Shown: positions 25,848-34,046 of the stretch, in pieces
Layout: every line of letters begins with the position of its first letter
Position numbering within the stretch: position 1 is the stretch's first letter
NCBI RefSeq assembly: GCF_900109615.1
Contig: NZ_FOIX01000001.1
Span: forward strand, 620,001-684,000
Reading direction: 5' to 3'
Length of the DNA stretch: 64,000 bases
Source of the DNA: Kaistella antarctica
GTDB taxonomy: Bacteria > Bacteroidota > Bacteroidia > Flavobacteriales > Weeksellaceae
Program-made: the position numbers and the translations under genes
The notes under the pieces: generated by a model
Seen by the model: the letters and a program-made list of their open reading frames with translations, nothing else
Databases searched by the model: none
Told to the model about the DNA's origin: nothing

Positions 25848-27431
25848 TTAATTCACCCAACCTAATGGATCCACTGGATTGCTACCGTTCCATATCTGAA
25901 AATCTAAAGTATAGCTGCCATCGAAATCTGCCCCGATCGTTCCCATTGAGGTTCCTGCAGAAACCTGCTGATTAGCAGAAACCATCGTGCTAGATAGATT
26001 TGCATAGATGGTGAAATAATCACCGTGTTTCACAATTACCGTCTTCGATCCATCAGCAGAAGCGATAACTCGCGACACAGTTCCGGGAGCAACACATTTT
26101 GCCACAGTACCTTTAGCCACAGCAATTTTCACGCCGTTGTTTTCTTCCACAATGTTTTTGAAAACGGGGTGCGGCTGTCGCCCAAATCGGTGAGTGATTG
26201 TACCATAAGCCGGCATTCCCATTTTTCCTCTATTGGCAGCAAAATTACTTCCCAAGTTCGGAGAGACACCAAAGTTGGTCATTGCCTTTGCCTCAGCTGC
26301 TTTCTTCTCATCATCATTTTTCTTAGCCATGCTCGCTTCTGCTGCGCGGGCTGAAGCTGCTCTATCGGCTGCGGCTTTTGCATTTGTGGCGGCTTCCGCA
26401 GCATCTCTGGCGGCAGAAATTCGGCGTGCTTCTGCTTTCTCCGCATCTGCTGCTTTTTTAGAATCTTCGGTTTTTTTCGAATCAGCCGCGGCAGCTATTT
26501 TCGCTTTCTCTAGCTCCTCAGCGGCTTTTCGTTCAGAAATTTCTTTTAATCTTCTCGCTTCATCATCAGCCTTTTTCTTCTCTAAAGCCAAAGCTTCCAT
26601 TCGTGCTTTATTTTCCGCTTCTATTTTTGCTTTTTCTCTTTCTGCAGCAATTTTTGCAAGACGAATTTTTTCGGCTTCTATTTTTCTGTTTTCTTCTTCT
26701 TTAACTCTGGCAATTCTGATCTCCTCTGCAATAATTGATCGAATTTGACCTTCCAGCTGTTTAGATTCTGCCTGCTTCTGCTTCAGTTCGCCAGTTAGTT
26801 GAACTTCATTTTTCTTGAATTCTTCCAGCAGAGTTTGTTTCGTTTTCTTTTCAGCTTCTATAGTTAATAAATCTTTTTTCTGATTAGAAAGAATCATTTC
26901 TTTATCTGCGGCCGATTTCTGTTTTAAGGTGATGTTTTCCTGTAAAACCTTAGCCGCTGTGGAAATTTCCGCAGCTTTTTTGTCTTGATAATCTGAGTAA
27001 TCCTTTAAATATTGAATTCTTCGAAGCGCTTCTCCTAAGTTTTTTGAGGAGAGAATAAAAGTAACTTTGTTTTGCGAGCCTTTGTTTTTATAAGCTTTCA
27101 CCAAAACTTCAGCGTAGTTTTTTCTTAAGACTGCCAATTCGCGATTCTGGCGATTGATTTCTAATTGTCTTAAATAGATTTCGTCTTCAATTAGTCTTTT
27201 TTCCTTTTGTGTATTGGTATATACTTTTTCCCGAAGGCCAATTTTCTTTTCTACTTCGTTTAAGTAAGCTACAGAGAGTTTAGACTGCTGCTGAGTTTTA
27301 GCGAGATTTGAGTTAATTGCTGAAATTTGTTTTTTCAAGTCGGCATTCTGCTTTTGAAGTTGTTCCTTCTTCTGCGCAGAAAAAGATACGAACAGAAAAA
27401 TTCCTATTAAAACGCTTAATCTTTTAATCAT
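25848..27431 (-). CDS. EnvC-like murein hydrolase activator with degenerate LytM domain
   Basis: 527 residues. A signal peptide (ends FSAQ) is followed by a long coiled coil (about 20-265), an Ala/Lys/Glu-rich linker (265-400) and a C-terminal M23/LytM domain (about 415-527). The zinc ligands are lost: the HxGxD site reads NNGVK (residues 431-435), YAHL reads YANL (Asn478) and HLH reads TLD (508-510). This matches activators such as EnvC rather than active endopeptidases, so I infer it stimulates an amidase at division. Its start overlaps the DUF4292 gene by ATGA. Confidence 0.92.
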   Translation of the reverse strand: MIKRLSVLIGIFLFVSFSAQKKEQLQKQNADLKKQISAINSNLAKTQQQSKLSVAYLNEVEKKIGLREKVYTNTQKEKRLIEDEIYLRQLEINRQNRELAVLRKNYAEVLVKAYKNKGSQNKVTFILSSKNLGEALRRIQYLKDYSDYQDKKAAEISTAAKVLQENITLKQKSAADKEMILSNQKKDLLTIEAEKKTKQTLLEEFKKNEVQLTGELKQKQAESKQLEGQIRSIIAEEIRIARVKEEENRKIEAEKIRLAKIAAEREKAKIEAENKARMEALALEKKKADDEARRLKEISERKAAEELEKAKIAAAADSKKTEDSKKAADAEKAEARRISAARDAAEAATNAKAAADRAASARAAEASMAKKNDDEKKAAEAKAMTNFGVSPNLGSNFAANRGKMGMPAYGTITHRFGRQPHPVFKNIVEENNGVKIAVAKGTVAKCVAPGTVSRVIASADGSKTVIVKHGDYFTIYANLSSTMVSANQQVSAGTSMGTIGADFDGSYTLDFQIWNGSNPVDPLGWVN

Positions 27432-28222
27432 TTAATTTCAGTTTTCTTATAATTATTGGGAACAGAGTAGGGAGCATCCATTTTCGAACTCTCAAATTTC
27501 GTATTTTCTAATAAAATCTGACTGTCTTTCGAACCCTTTATTACTATTTTAACAGTTTTCGGAAGTTTATTGTTTTCGAAATTCTCCCAATTCGCGTAGG
27601 AAACTTGAAGTTCATCTGACGCATTAATTTTTTTCAACGAAACATTTTCAAGATCCATTTCGTTATTGTAGGACAAGGAAGCGGAGTATTCATGCGAGCT
27701 TCCGTTAGACTGAAAACTTAAATCTTTTATAGAAGTTAACAAATAACCTTGCGCATTTTTGGTCAGTTTAAAATCTTTGGCGGTAACGGGAATAAAGGTC
27801 TTACCCAAAAGCAAATTTTGAAAAGCTCCATAATCGATGAAGTTGACATTAAGAAGACCATTTAAATAAGAAAAATCTGATTCAATATAAGTCTTATTCC
27901 ACTTTTCATATCCTTTAATTCCGTCAGGTGTAGCGAGTCCTCTTCCAACATTTAGAAAGATCGCAATCATATTGATCCAAACTTTTTTGTCTTTTTCAAT
28001 ATAAATTGTCGCATCTAAAGGTGGAATAAATTTACCAGTTTCTGCCGTGATTCTAGAATTTATTTTAAGCTGTTGAAAATTAGTTTTTTCTGTAATTGTC
28101 TTGAAAAAAGCTGTATTGGAAGCGATTGGTGAATTGGTGCTAATGGGATTTTCAACCGCCGTTTTTGTTTTGCACGAAACCATCATGATTATTACGGCAG
28201 CCGCTAGGATATATTTTTTCAT
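27428..28222 (-). CDS. DUF4292 lipoprotein
   Basis: 264 residues. Lipoprotein signal with lipobox ending MVSC at residue 17. The body has the strand-rich DUF4292 pattern (FQQLKINSRITAETG, then IYIEKDKKVWINMIA), resembling LolB/LolA-type lipid-binding half-barrels. A role in outer-membrane lipid or lipoprotein handling is inference only. It overlaps the downstream EnvC-like gene by 4 bases. Confidence 0.85.
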   Translation of the reverse strand: MKKYILAAAVIIMMVSCKTKTAVENPISTNSPIASNTAFFKTITEKTNFQQLKINSRITAETGKFIPPLDATIYIEKDKKVWINMIAIFLNVGRGLATPDGIKGYEKWNKTYIESDFSYLNGLLNVNFIDYGAFQNLLLGKTFIPVTAKDFKLTKNAQGYLLTSIKDLSFQSNGSSHEYSASLSYNNEMDLENVSLKKINASDELQVSYANWENFENNKLPKTVKIVIKGSKDSQILLENTKFESSKMDAPYSVPNNYKKTEIK

Positions 28223-28316
28223 TTAATTTTTTTGGTTAAACTTTTAGGGAAAGTTTACAATATTAACGCCAAATCAGACAGAATGTTTTGGTTAGTAAGT
28301 GAATATTATTTCAATA

Positions 28317-29348
28317 CTATTTATGACTCTCCTCTTTTGAAAGGAAATCAAGTACGGAAAAATCACCTAAAGATATTTCGCGAGCTACTCCATAATATTG
28401 AGCAGAATTCCCAATCATTGAGTTGCTTAAATTCCCATGATCAATCATCGTGTTTTCTTGAATTAAGGAATTGTCAATATTTGAATTGATAATCTTGGTA
28501 TTGTTCCCTATAGAAACTCGCGGTCCAATTTTAGAGTTAGAAATTTCCACATTTTCTCCAATAAAACACGGTGGAATAATTAAGCAATTGGTAATTTTTG
28601 CCGACGCTGGAAAGTTTGCCACATTTTTTATCTCATACTCTAGTACCTTTCCGTTGGTGTCAACGGTCGCGTTTTTATTTCCACAATCCATCCAGTCGTC
28701 AACCTTCCCAAGAGAGAATTTCGCCCCTTTTTGACGAAGGTTTTCTAACGCAGTTGTTAATTGAAATTCGCCGCCCTCTTTAATGTCATTATCAATGATA
28801 TAGTTGATTTCACCCATTAATTTTTCAGCAGAATTGAAATAATAAATTCCAATAATTGCCAAGTCGGAAACGAAGGTCGTTGGCTTTTCTACAAAATCGG
28901 TGATGAAACCGTAATCGTCTAATTTCACCACTCCAAAGGCAGATGGATCATCTACTTTTTTAACCCAAATTACGCCATCAGAATTTTTATCTAAAATAAA
29001 ATCGGCTTTGAATAAAGTATCTGCAAACGCAACGATAACATTTCCTTGCATCGATTCTTCTGCGCATTTAATCGCATGAGCGGTTCCTAGCGCTTCGTCT
29101 TGCGTATAAACCTTTCCTTTTGCGCCTAAACTTTCGGCGATTTGAATTAAAGAGGCTTCAACTTCAGCTCCGAAATCTCCAATAATAAAGGCGATTTCAT
29201 CAATTTTTTCGCCCGCAACTTTAGTAATATCTTCAACTAAACGTTGTACAATTGGTTTACCAGCGATTGGAATTAAAGGTTTTGGAACTGTTAAAGTATG
29301 AGGTCTTAATCTAGAACCACGACCAGCCATTGGCACAATAATTTTCAT
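28317..29348 (-). CDS. Sugar-phosphate nucleotidyltransferase with left-handed beta-helix
   Basis: 343 residues. The nucleotide-binding signature MAGRGSRLRPHTLTVPKP (residues 7-24) and a central TAxE/WMDCGN substrate region lead into a C-terminal hexapeptide-repeat beta-helix (about 250-310, with INSNIDNSLIQENT). It activates a sugar phosphate with NTP, most likely glucose-1-phosphate with dTTP or UTP; the exact sugar cannot be told. It lies downstream of dut and a flippase, fitting surface-glycan synthesis. Confidence 0.88.
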   Translation of the reverse strand: MKIIVPMAGRGSRLRPHTLTVPKPLIPIAGKPIVQRLVEDITKVAGEKIDEIAFIIGDFGAEVEASLIQIAESLGAKGKVYTQDEALGTAHAIKCAEESMQGNVIVAFADTLFKADFILDKNSDGVIWVKKVDDPSAFGVVKLDDYGFITDFVEKPTTFVSDLAIIGIYYFNSAEKLMGEINYIIDNDIKEGGEFQLTTALENLRQKGAKFSLGKVDDWMDCGNKNATVDTNGKVLEYEIKNVANFPASAKITNCLIIPPCFIGENVEISNSKIGPRVSIGNNTKIINSNIDNSLIQENTMIDHGNLSNSMIGNSAQYYGVAREISLGDFSVLDFLSKEESHK

Positions 29349-29415
29349 ATTTTATTTTTTAGTTGATTTACGACTTTTGACAAAGTCTATTTGACGTAAA
29401 ATAATCATTTTAAAT

Positions 29416-29847
29416 TTATAACTGAGTACTTCCGAATCCACCTGTACCGCGCTCTGTCTCATTAATTTCAGAAACTTCTTGCCATTCTGCCGTTTCGTAT
29501 TTCGCAATCACCATTTGCGCAATACGGTCACCATTATTGATGGTGAAATTCTCGGTCGACAAATTTACTAAAATTACCCCAATCTCTCCACGGTAATCTG
29601 CATCGATCGTTCCGGGTGCATTTAGAACCGTAATTCCGTTTTTTATGGACAAGCCGCTTCTCGGTCTAACTTGTGCTTCTGAACCTTTTGGCAGTTCCAA
29701 AAATAATCCCGTGGGAATCAATTTTCGCTCTAATGATTTTAAAGTGAGGCTCTCATCCAGATTAGCATACAAGTCCATTCCAGCAGAAAGCGTGGTTTGG
29801 TATTTAGGTAAGGGATGGTGGGATTTATTAATGATTTTTATTTTCAT
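29416..29847 (-). CDS. dut: dUTP diphosphatase
   Basis: 143 residues, trimeric Dut type. Five motifs are readable: [40 protein letters not shown] and the C-terminal P-loop-like [10 protein letters not shown]. It hydrolyses dUTP to dUMP, keeping uracil out of DNA and feeding dTMP synthesis. It starts one base after the flippase stop, so the two are translationally linked. Confidence 0.97.
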   Translation of the reverse strand: MKIKIINKSHHPLPKYQTTLSAGMDLYANLDESLTLKSLERKLIPTGLFLELPKGSEAQVRPRSGLSIKNGITVLNAPGTIDADYRGEIGVILVNLSTENFTINNGDRIAQMVIAKYETAEWQEVSEINETERGTGGFGSTQL

Positions 29848-29848
29848 A

Positions 29849-31300
29849 TCAGGCTTTTCTAATTTTTCTTAAAGTTTCTTTTTCTATATAAACAACAATT
29901 GCTAAAAATACAAGAAATAGTGCGTTTCCAACGATTATATTTCCATCAAATACATAATACGAAATAATAGAGAATAGAATACTTATACTTAAATATCCTA
30001 TTATTTTTTTCATATTGTAGGGAACAGGATAAAAATGTTGTCCGAGGAAATAAGATGCGATCATCATTGATAAATAAGAGAAAAATGTCGCCCAAGCCGA
30101 AGCCCAAAAGCCATATTCTGGAATGAAGTAAAGATTGATTGCAATAGTTACTGCCGCACCCAGCAAAGAAAGATATGCGCCGTAAATCGTTTTGTCGGAC
30201 AGCTTATACCATACTGACATATTCAGATAGATTCCTAAAAATACTGCAGCGATAAGCACTATTGGTACAATCGCAATTCCAACATTATATTCCGCGTTTC
30301 TTAAATACAAAGGGGCAATCCAATTTAAATTGACACATAAGGCCAAAAGGAAAACGCAATTGACAACCACGAACATGTCCATTAACTTTGCATACGATTT
30401 CCCGGAGTTTTCATTCTTTGCGTGCGCGAAAAAGAAAGGTTCAATCCCTAAAAGATACGCTTGTCTAAAGAGCGTAATAAAAGTAACAATCCTACAAACA
30501 GCGCCGTAAATAGCCATCTGTTCAGTATTTGTTCCATCGGGAAGAAGATATTTTAAGAACTGGCGATCCATCGTTTCGTTGATAACCCCAGCCAATCCCG
30601 CAATGGTAATAGGCCAGGAATAGGCCATCATTTTTTTCCACAGTGACGAGTCGAATGCTTTGAAACTTACACTTTTTAACTCCTTGAAAAGAAGGATGAA
30701 AGTGACTGCACTGGCGACCAGATTCGCGACGAATACATAGCCAATTCCAAAATCTTTATCATAGGTAAAACCGAAGAATCCAGTATTTCCTAATTTTGGA
30801 AGTAGCACAATAAAAAACAAAACCAATAAAAAATTGACTACGCCATTAATAATTTTAATGATGGCGAACTTTTTGGGCCTGCCTGTTTTTCTTAAAATGA
30901 CAAAAGGCATCGTGCTTAGCCCATCTAATCCGAGAACAATAACAATTAAAGTTAAAAGATTAACCTGATCAGGCGTTTTAAAAGCTACTGCCAAATCGGA
31001 ACGGTACAGGTAAGAAAAAATGACGAAAATTAGGGAGACTGTTATAACACTTAAAGTCGCTGTGGAAATTAATTTTTTCGAATCTTCTATTTTCTCCGCA
31101 AAACGGAAGAAAGTCGTTTCCATCCCATGCGAAAGGAGAACGATTATAATTCCGGCAACAGAATAAAAATCGATAAAAGGCGCCAATGCCGACGGTCCAA
31201 ACCGCTCTGTGACAAAAGGCGCAATAATAAATGGGAAAAGACGAATGATAACGGTGCTTAATCCATAGATTGCCGTTTGCCCCAATAATTTTTTATACAA
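29849..31300 (-). CDS. Polysaccharide flippase (Wzx/MOP superfamily)
   Basis: 483 residues with about 12-14 hydrophobic helices throughout. The N-terminal [23 protein letters not shown] with the first-helix Arg is typical of MOP-family lipopolysaccharide/oligosaccharide flippases. It should move undecaprenyl-linked sugar units across the inner membrane. First gene of the leftward flippase-dut-nucleotidyltransferase-DUF4292-EnvC run. Confidence 0.88.
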   Translation of the reverse strand: MYKKLLGQTAIYGLSTVIIRLFPFIIAPFVTERFGPSALAPFIDFYSVAGIIIVLLSHGMETTFFRFAEKIEDSKKLISTATLSVITVSLIFVIFSYLYRSDLAVAFKTPDQVNLLTLIVIVLGLDGLSTMPFVILRKTGRPKKFAIIKIINGVVNFLLVLFFIVLLPKLGNTGFFGFTYDKDFGIGYVFVANLVASAVTFILLFKELKSVSFKAFDSSLWKKMMAYSWPITIAGLAGVINETMDRQFLKYLLPDGTNTEQMAIYGAVCRIVTFITLFRQAYLLGIEPFFFAHAKNENSGKSYAKLMDMFVVVNCVFLLALCVNLNWIAPLYLRNAEYNVGIAIVPIVLIAAVFLGIYLNMSVWYKLSDKTIYGAYLSLLGAAVTIAINLYFIPEYGFWASAWATFFSYLSMMIASYFLGQHFYPVPYNMKKIIGYLSISILFSIISYYVFDGNIIVGNALFLVFLAIVVYIEKETLRKIRKA

Positions 31301-31316
31301 AATTTAGAAATTTTTA

Positions 31317-31344
31317 CAAATGTATTGTTTTAATTAAAATCAAA
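31317..31344 (-). promoter_or_regulatory. Promoter of the flippase-dut operon
   Basis: On the minus strand, TTTG (plus 31341-31344), a 16-base spacer, and TACATTTG (plus 31317-31324) lie 17 bases before the start. Confidence 0.65.
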
Positions 31345-31441
31345 AAATAATTTTAGAAATGAAAGCGTCCGCTCAGTTGAAAATTCTGTTCATTCTCTTG
31401 AATTTCCCTAAATTTACGGGGAACAAATCCGCACCCTAAAA

Positions 31442-32779
31442 ATGAAAATCCTTATTAAAAATGCTCACCTTGTTAATGAAAATCAAATTATAGAAAGTGA
31501 TCTACTCATTGAAAATGATTTAATTTCAAAAATCGGAAAAAATATAGCTGGAGAAAATGTAGATCAAATTATTGATGCTTCCGGCAAATACCTCCTTCCA
31601 GGAATTATAGATGATCAGGTTCATTTTCGAGAACCAGGCTTGACTTGGAAAGGCGATATCGAAAGCGAATCGAGAGCGGCAGTTGCTGGCGGAATCACCA
31701 GTTTTATGGAACAGCCGAATACCGTTCCCAATGCGGTCACGCAAGAATTGTTGGAAGAAAAATATAAAATTGCGGCAGAGAAATCATTTGCGAACTATTC
31801 ATTTATGATGGGTGGTACCAATGATAATTTAGAAGAAATTTTGAAAACAAATCCAAGAAATGTCGCTGGAATAAAATTATTTCTCGGGTCTTCAACTGGA
31901 AATATGCTGGTTGATAATCCAGAAACTTTAGAAAAGATTTTTAGCAGTACAAAAATGCTGATTGCTGTTCATTGCGAAGATGAGGGGACCATTAGAAAAA
32001 ACACTGAAATAGCGAAAGAAAAATATGGTGAAGATATTCCAGTTACGGAACATCATCTTATTAGAAGTGAAGAAGCGTGTTATATATCTTCTTCAAAAGC
32101 GGTTGAGTTGGCAAAAAAAACTGGAGCAAGATTGCATTTATTTCATATTTCAACGGCTAAAGAAACGGAGCTTTTTAGAAACGATATTCCTTTAAAAGAC
32201 AAAAAAATCACCGCAGAAGTTTGCGTACATCATTTGACGTTCACCAGTGATGATTATGGCACGAAAGGAAATTTCATCAAATGGAATCCAGCCGTAAAAA
32301 CGCAAAAAGATAAAGACGGTTTGTGGAAAGCTTTGCTGGATGATCGAATTGATGTTATCGCCACCGATCATGCGCCACATACTTTGGACGAAAAATCTCA
32401 GAACTATTTACAAGCACCGTCGGGCGGACCTTTGGTTCAACATTCTTTAAATGTGATGTTAGAAAATTTTAAAAATGGAAAAATTTCTTTAGAAAAGATC
32501 GTTGAAAAGATGTGTCATAATCCCGCTATTCTTTTTGAAATTGAGAAACGTGGTTTTATCAAAGAAGGTTATAAAGCGGATTTAGTTTTAGTTGATTTAA
32601 ATGATGGTTACACCGTTTCGAAAGAAAATTTATTATATAAATGTGGCTGGAGTCCCTTGGAAGGAACGAAATTTCAGTCGAAAATTACGCACACTTTTGT
32701 CAATGGGTTTTTGGCTTTTGAGAACGGAAAGGTCTCAGATGAAAAACATGGCGAAAGACTCCTTTTTGATCGAGATTGA
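31442..32779 (+). CDS. pyrC: Dihydroorotase
   Basis: 445 residues, class I type. Metal ligands HFREPG (after DDQV), the carboxylated-Lys region GIKLFLGSSTGNM, VHCEDEG, LFHISTAKE and the catalytic ATDHAPHTLDEK are all conserved. It cyclises carbamoyl aspartate to dihydroorotate in pyrimidine synthesis. It is transcribed alone; a weak TAAATTTA (31409-31416) may be the -7 box. A palindromic repeat lies just after the stop. Confidence 0.95.
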   Translation: MKILIKNAHLVNENQIIESDLLIENDLISKIGKNIAGENVDQIIDASGKYLLPGIIDDQVHFREPGLTWKGDIESESRAAVAGGITSFMEQPNTVPNAVTQELLEEKYKIAAEKSFANYSFMMGGTNDNLEEILKTNPRNVAGIKLFLGSSTGNMLVDNPETLEKIFSSTKMLIAVHCEDEGTIRKNTEIAKEKYGEDIPVTEHHLIRSEEACYISSSKAVELAKKTGARLHLFHISTAKETELFRNDIPLKDKKITAEVCVHHLTFTSDDYGTKGNFIKWNPAVKTQKDKDGLWKALLDDRIDVIATDHAPHTLDEKSQNYLQAPSGGPLVQHSLNVMLENFKNGKISLEKIVEKMCHNPAILFEIEKRGFIKEGYKADLVLVDLNDGYTVSKENLLYKCGWSPLEGTKFQSKITHTFVNGFLAFENGKVSDEKHGERLLFDRD

Positions 32780-32787
32780 TTTTAACT

Positions 32788-32820
32788 AGCGCTGTTAGAG
32801 CTCGAAGCTCTAACAGCGCT
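32788..32820 (+). repeat. Palindromic repeat, copy 1 (15-bp arms)
   Basis: Arms AGCGCTGTTAGAGCT and its perfect complement are separated by CGA. The same arms occur at 49357-49389 with loop TCA. There is no T run, so it is not an ordinary terminator, although it lies 8 bases after the pyrC stop. Confidence 0.85.
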
Positions 32821-32894
32821 TACGATTAATCCGAAAAATAATTCTTTTCGGCGCTCGCTTCACTCCTCATCTTTATCCAAGGCATAACTTTTCG

Positions 32895-32902
32895 TAACTT
32901 TG
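32895..32902 (+). promoter_or_regulatory. -7 box for the SDR gene
   Basis: TAACTTTG matches TAnnTTTG exactly, 39 bases before the ATG at 32942. Confidence 0.55.
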
Positions 32903-32941
32903 CTACCGCTATTTCTCTTAAATTTACAAAAACAATAGAAT

Positions 32942-33823
32942 ATGAATTTATATACGCAACCGATGCTCAAAGAAGATGCATTGAAAGATAAAGTGGCCGT
33001 TGTAACAGGTGGTGGAAGCGGATTAGGAAAAGCCATGACCAAATATTTTTTGCAATTAGGCGCCAAAGTAGTCATTACTTCCAGAAATTTGGAGAAATTA
33101 CAAAATACGGCAAAAGAACTTGAAGAAGAAACAGGCGGAAAGGTTTTTTGCGTACAATGTGACGTTAGAAATTGGGACGAAGTTGAAGCAATGAAAAATG
33201 CTGCCGTAAAAGAGTTCGGACAAATTGATATTCTTTTAAATAATGCGGCCGGAAACTTTATTGCACCCACAGAGCGGTTGACACATTCGGCTTTTGACTC
33301 GATTTTAGAAATCGTCCTAAAAGGAACGAAAAACTGCACCTTATCAATCGGTAAATATTGGATTGAGAATAAAATCCCAGGAACGGTGCTGAATATCGTC
33401 ACCACTTACGCTTGGACTGGCTCGGCTTATGTCGTTCCCTCTGCGTGTGCAAAAGCTGGAGTTTTAGCCATGACCAGAAGTTTAGCGGTTGAATGGGCGA
33501 AATATAATATTCGTTTCAACGCAATCGCACCAGGACCATTTCCAACCAAAGGAGCTTGGGAAAGATTATTGCCAGGAGACTTGGCGGAGAAATTTGATAT
33601 GCGTAAAAAAGTTCCATTAAGAAGAGTTGGTGAGCATCAGGAATTGGCGAATTTGGCGGCGTATATGGTCTCCGATTATTCTGCGTACATGAATGGCGAA
33701 GTCGTGACACTCGATGGTGGCGAGTGGTTGCAAGGCGCGGGAGAGTTCAATATGCTGGAAGAAATTCCACAGGAAATGTGGGATATGTTAGAGCAAATGA
33801 TCAAAGCCAAGAAGTCTAATTAA
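32942..33823 (+). CDS. SDR oxidoreductase, 2,4-dienoyl-CoA reductase-like
   Basis: 293 residues. Cofactor motif TGGGSGLG at 22-29 and NNAAGN near 100-105 define the short-chain dehydrogenase fold. The usual YxxxK is SxxxK here (Ser167, Lys171), with a Tyr 11 residues before the Ser (Tyr156). The same Tyr-Ser-Lys spacing is known in mitochondrial 2,4-dienoyl-CoA reductase, so that activity in unsaturated fatty-acid breakdown is the best guess. Transcribed alone. Confidence 0.87.
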   Translation: MNLYTQPMLKEDALKDKVAVVTGGGSGLGKAMTKYFLQLGAKVVITSRNLEKLQNTAKELEEETGGKVFCVQCDVRNWDEVEAMKNAAVKEFGQIDILLNNAAGNFIAPTERLTHSAFDSILEIVLKGTKNCTLSIGKYWIENKIPGTVLNIVTTYAWTGSAYVVPSACAKAGVLAMTRSLAVEWAKYNIRFNAIAPGPFPTKGAWERLLPGDLAEKFDMRKKVPLRRVGEHQELANLAAYMVSDYSAYMNGEVVTLDGGEWLQGAGEFNMLEEIPQEMWDMLEQMIKAKKSN

Positions 33824-33839
33824 TCAGCGTATTATTGGG

Positions 33840-33928
33840 GCAACTTAATCCGCCTTCCACTCCCAATCTTTTTTTTGCCAACGCTTTAGGCCCTTCAAAA
33901 AAAAGGATTTCCGTTGAAGTCGGGTTGC
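33840..33928 (-). repeat. Non-coding repeat element, copy C
   Basis: On the minus strand it begins GCAACCCGACTTCAACGGAA, reads ATCC then a T run, later an A run followed by GATTGGGAGTGGAAGGCGG, and closes with GTTGC. GCAAC (plus 33924-33928) and GTTGC (plus 33840-33844) pair as an outer stem. Related copies are at 43666, 47510, 49250 and 63225. It fills the 223-base gap between the SDR and M1 peptidase genes, where no coding frame is credible. Confidence 0.65.
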
Positions 33929-34046
33929 AGGTTAGTTTCCAAATAAAAAATCTTGCTATTATTTGAAATAGCAAAAACGAAAATATAAAAGTTCGGTGTT
34001 TGTAACAATACTGGGCTTTTTTTATACTCATTACCCAAATACCCTC

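Noticed and set aside
26233..26748. 171-residue plus-strand frame opposite the EnvC-like gene
   Set aside because: It is antisense to the Ala/Lys/Glu-rich linker; its Ala/Ser/Phe-rich composition is the mirror of that low-complexity DNA, and no promoter precedes it.
32788..32820. Palindrome as an ordinary pyrC terminator
   Set aside because: No T run follows in either direction and the same arms recur at 49357, so a repeat-family reading is preferred, though transcript-end protection remains possible.
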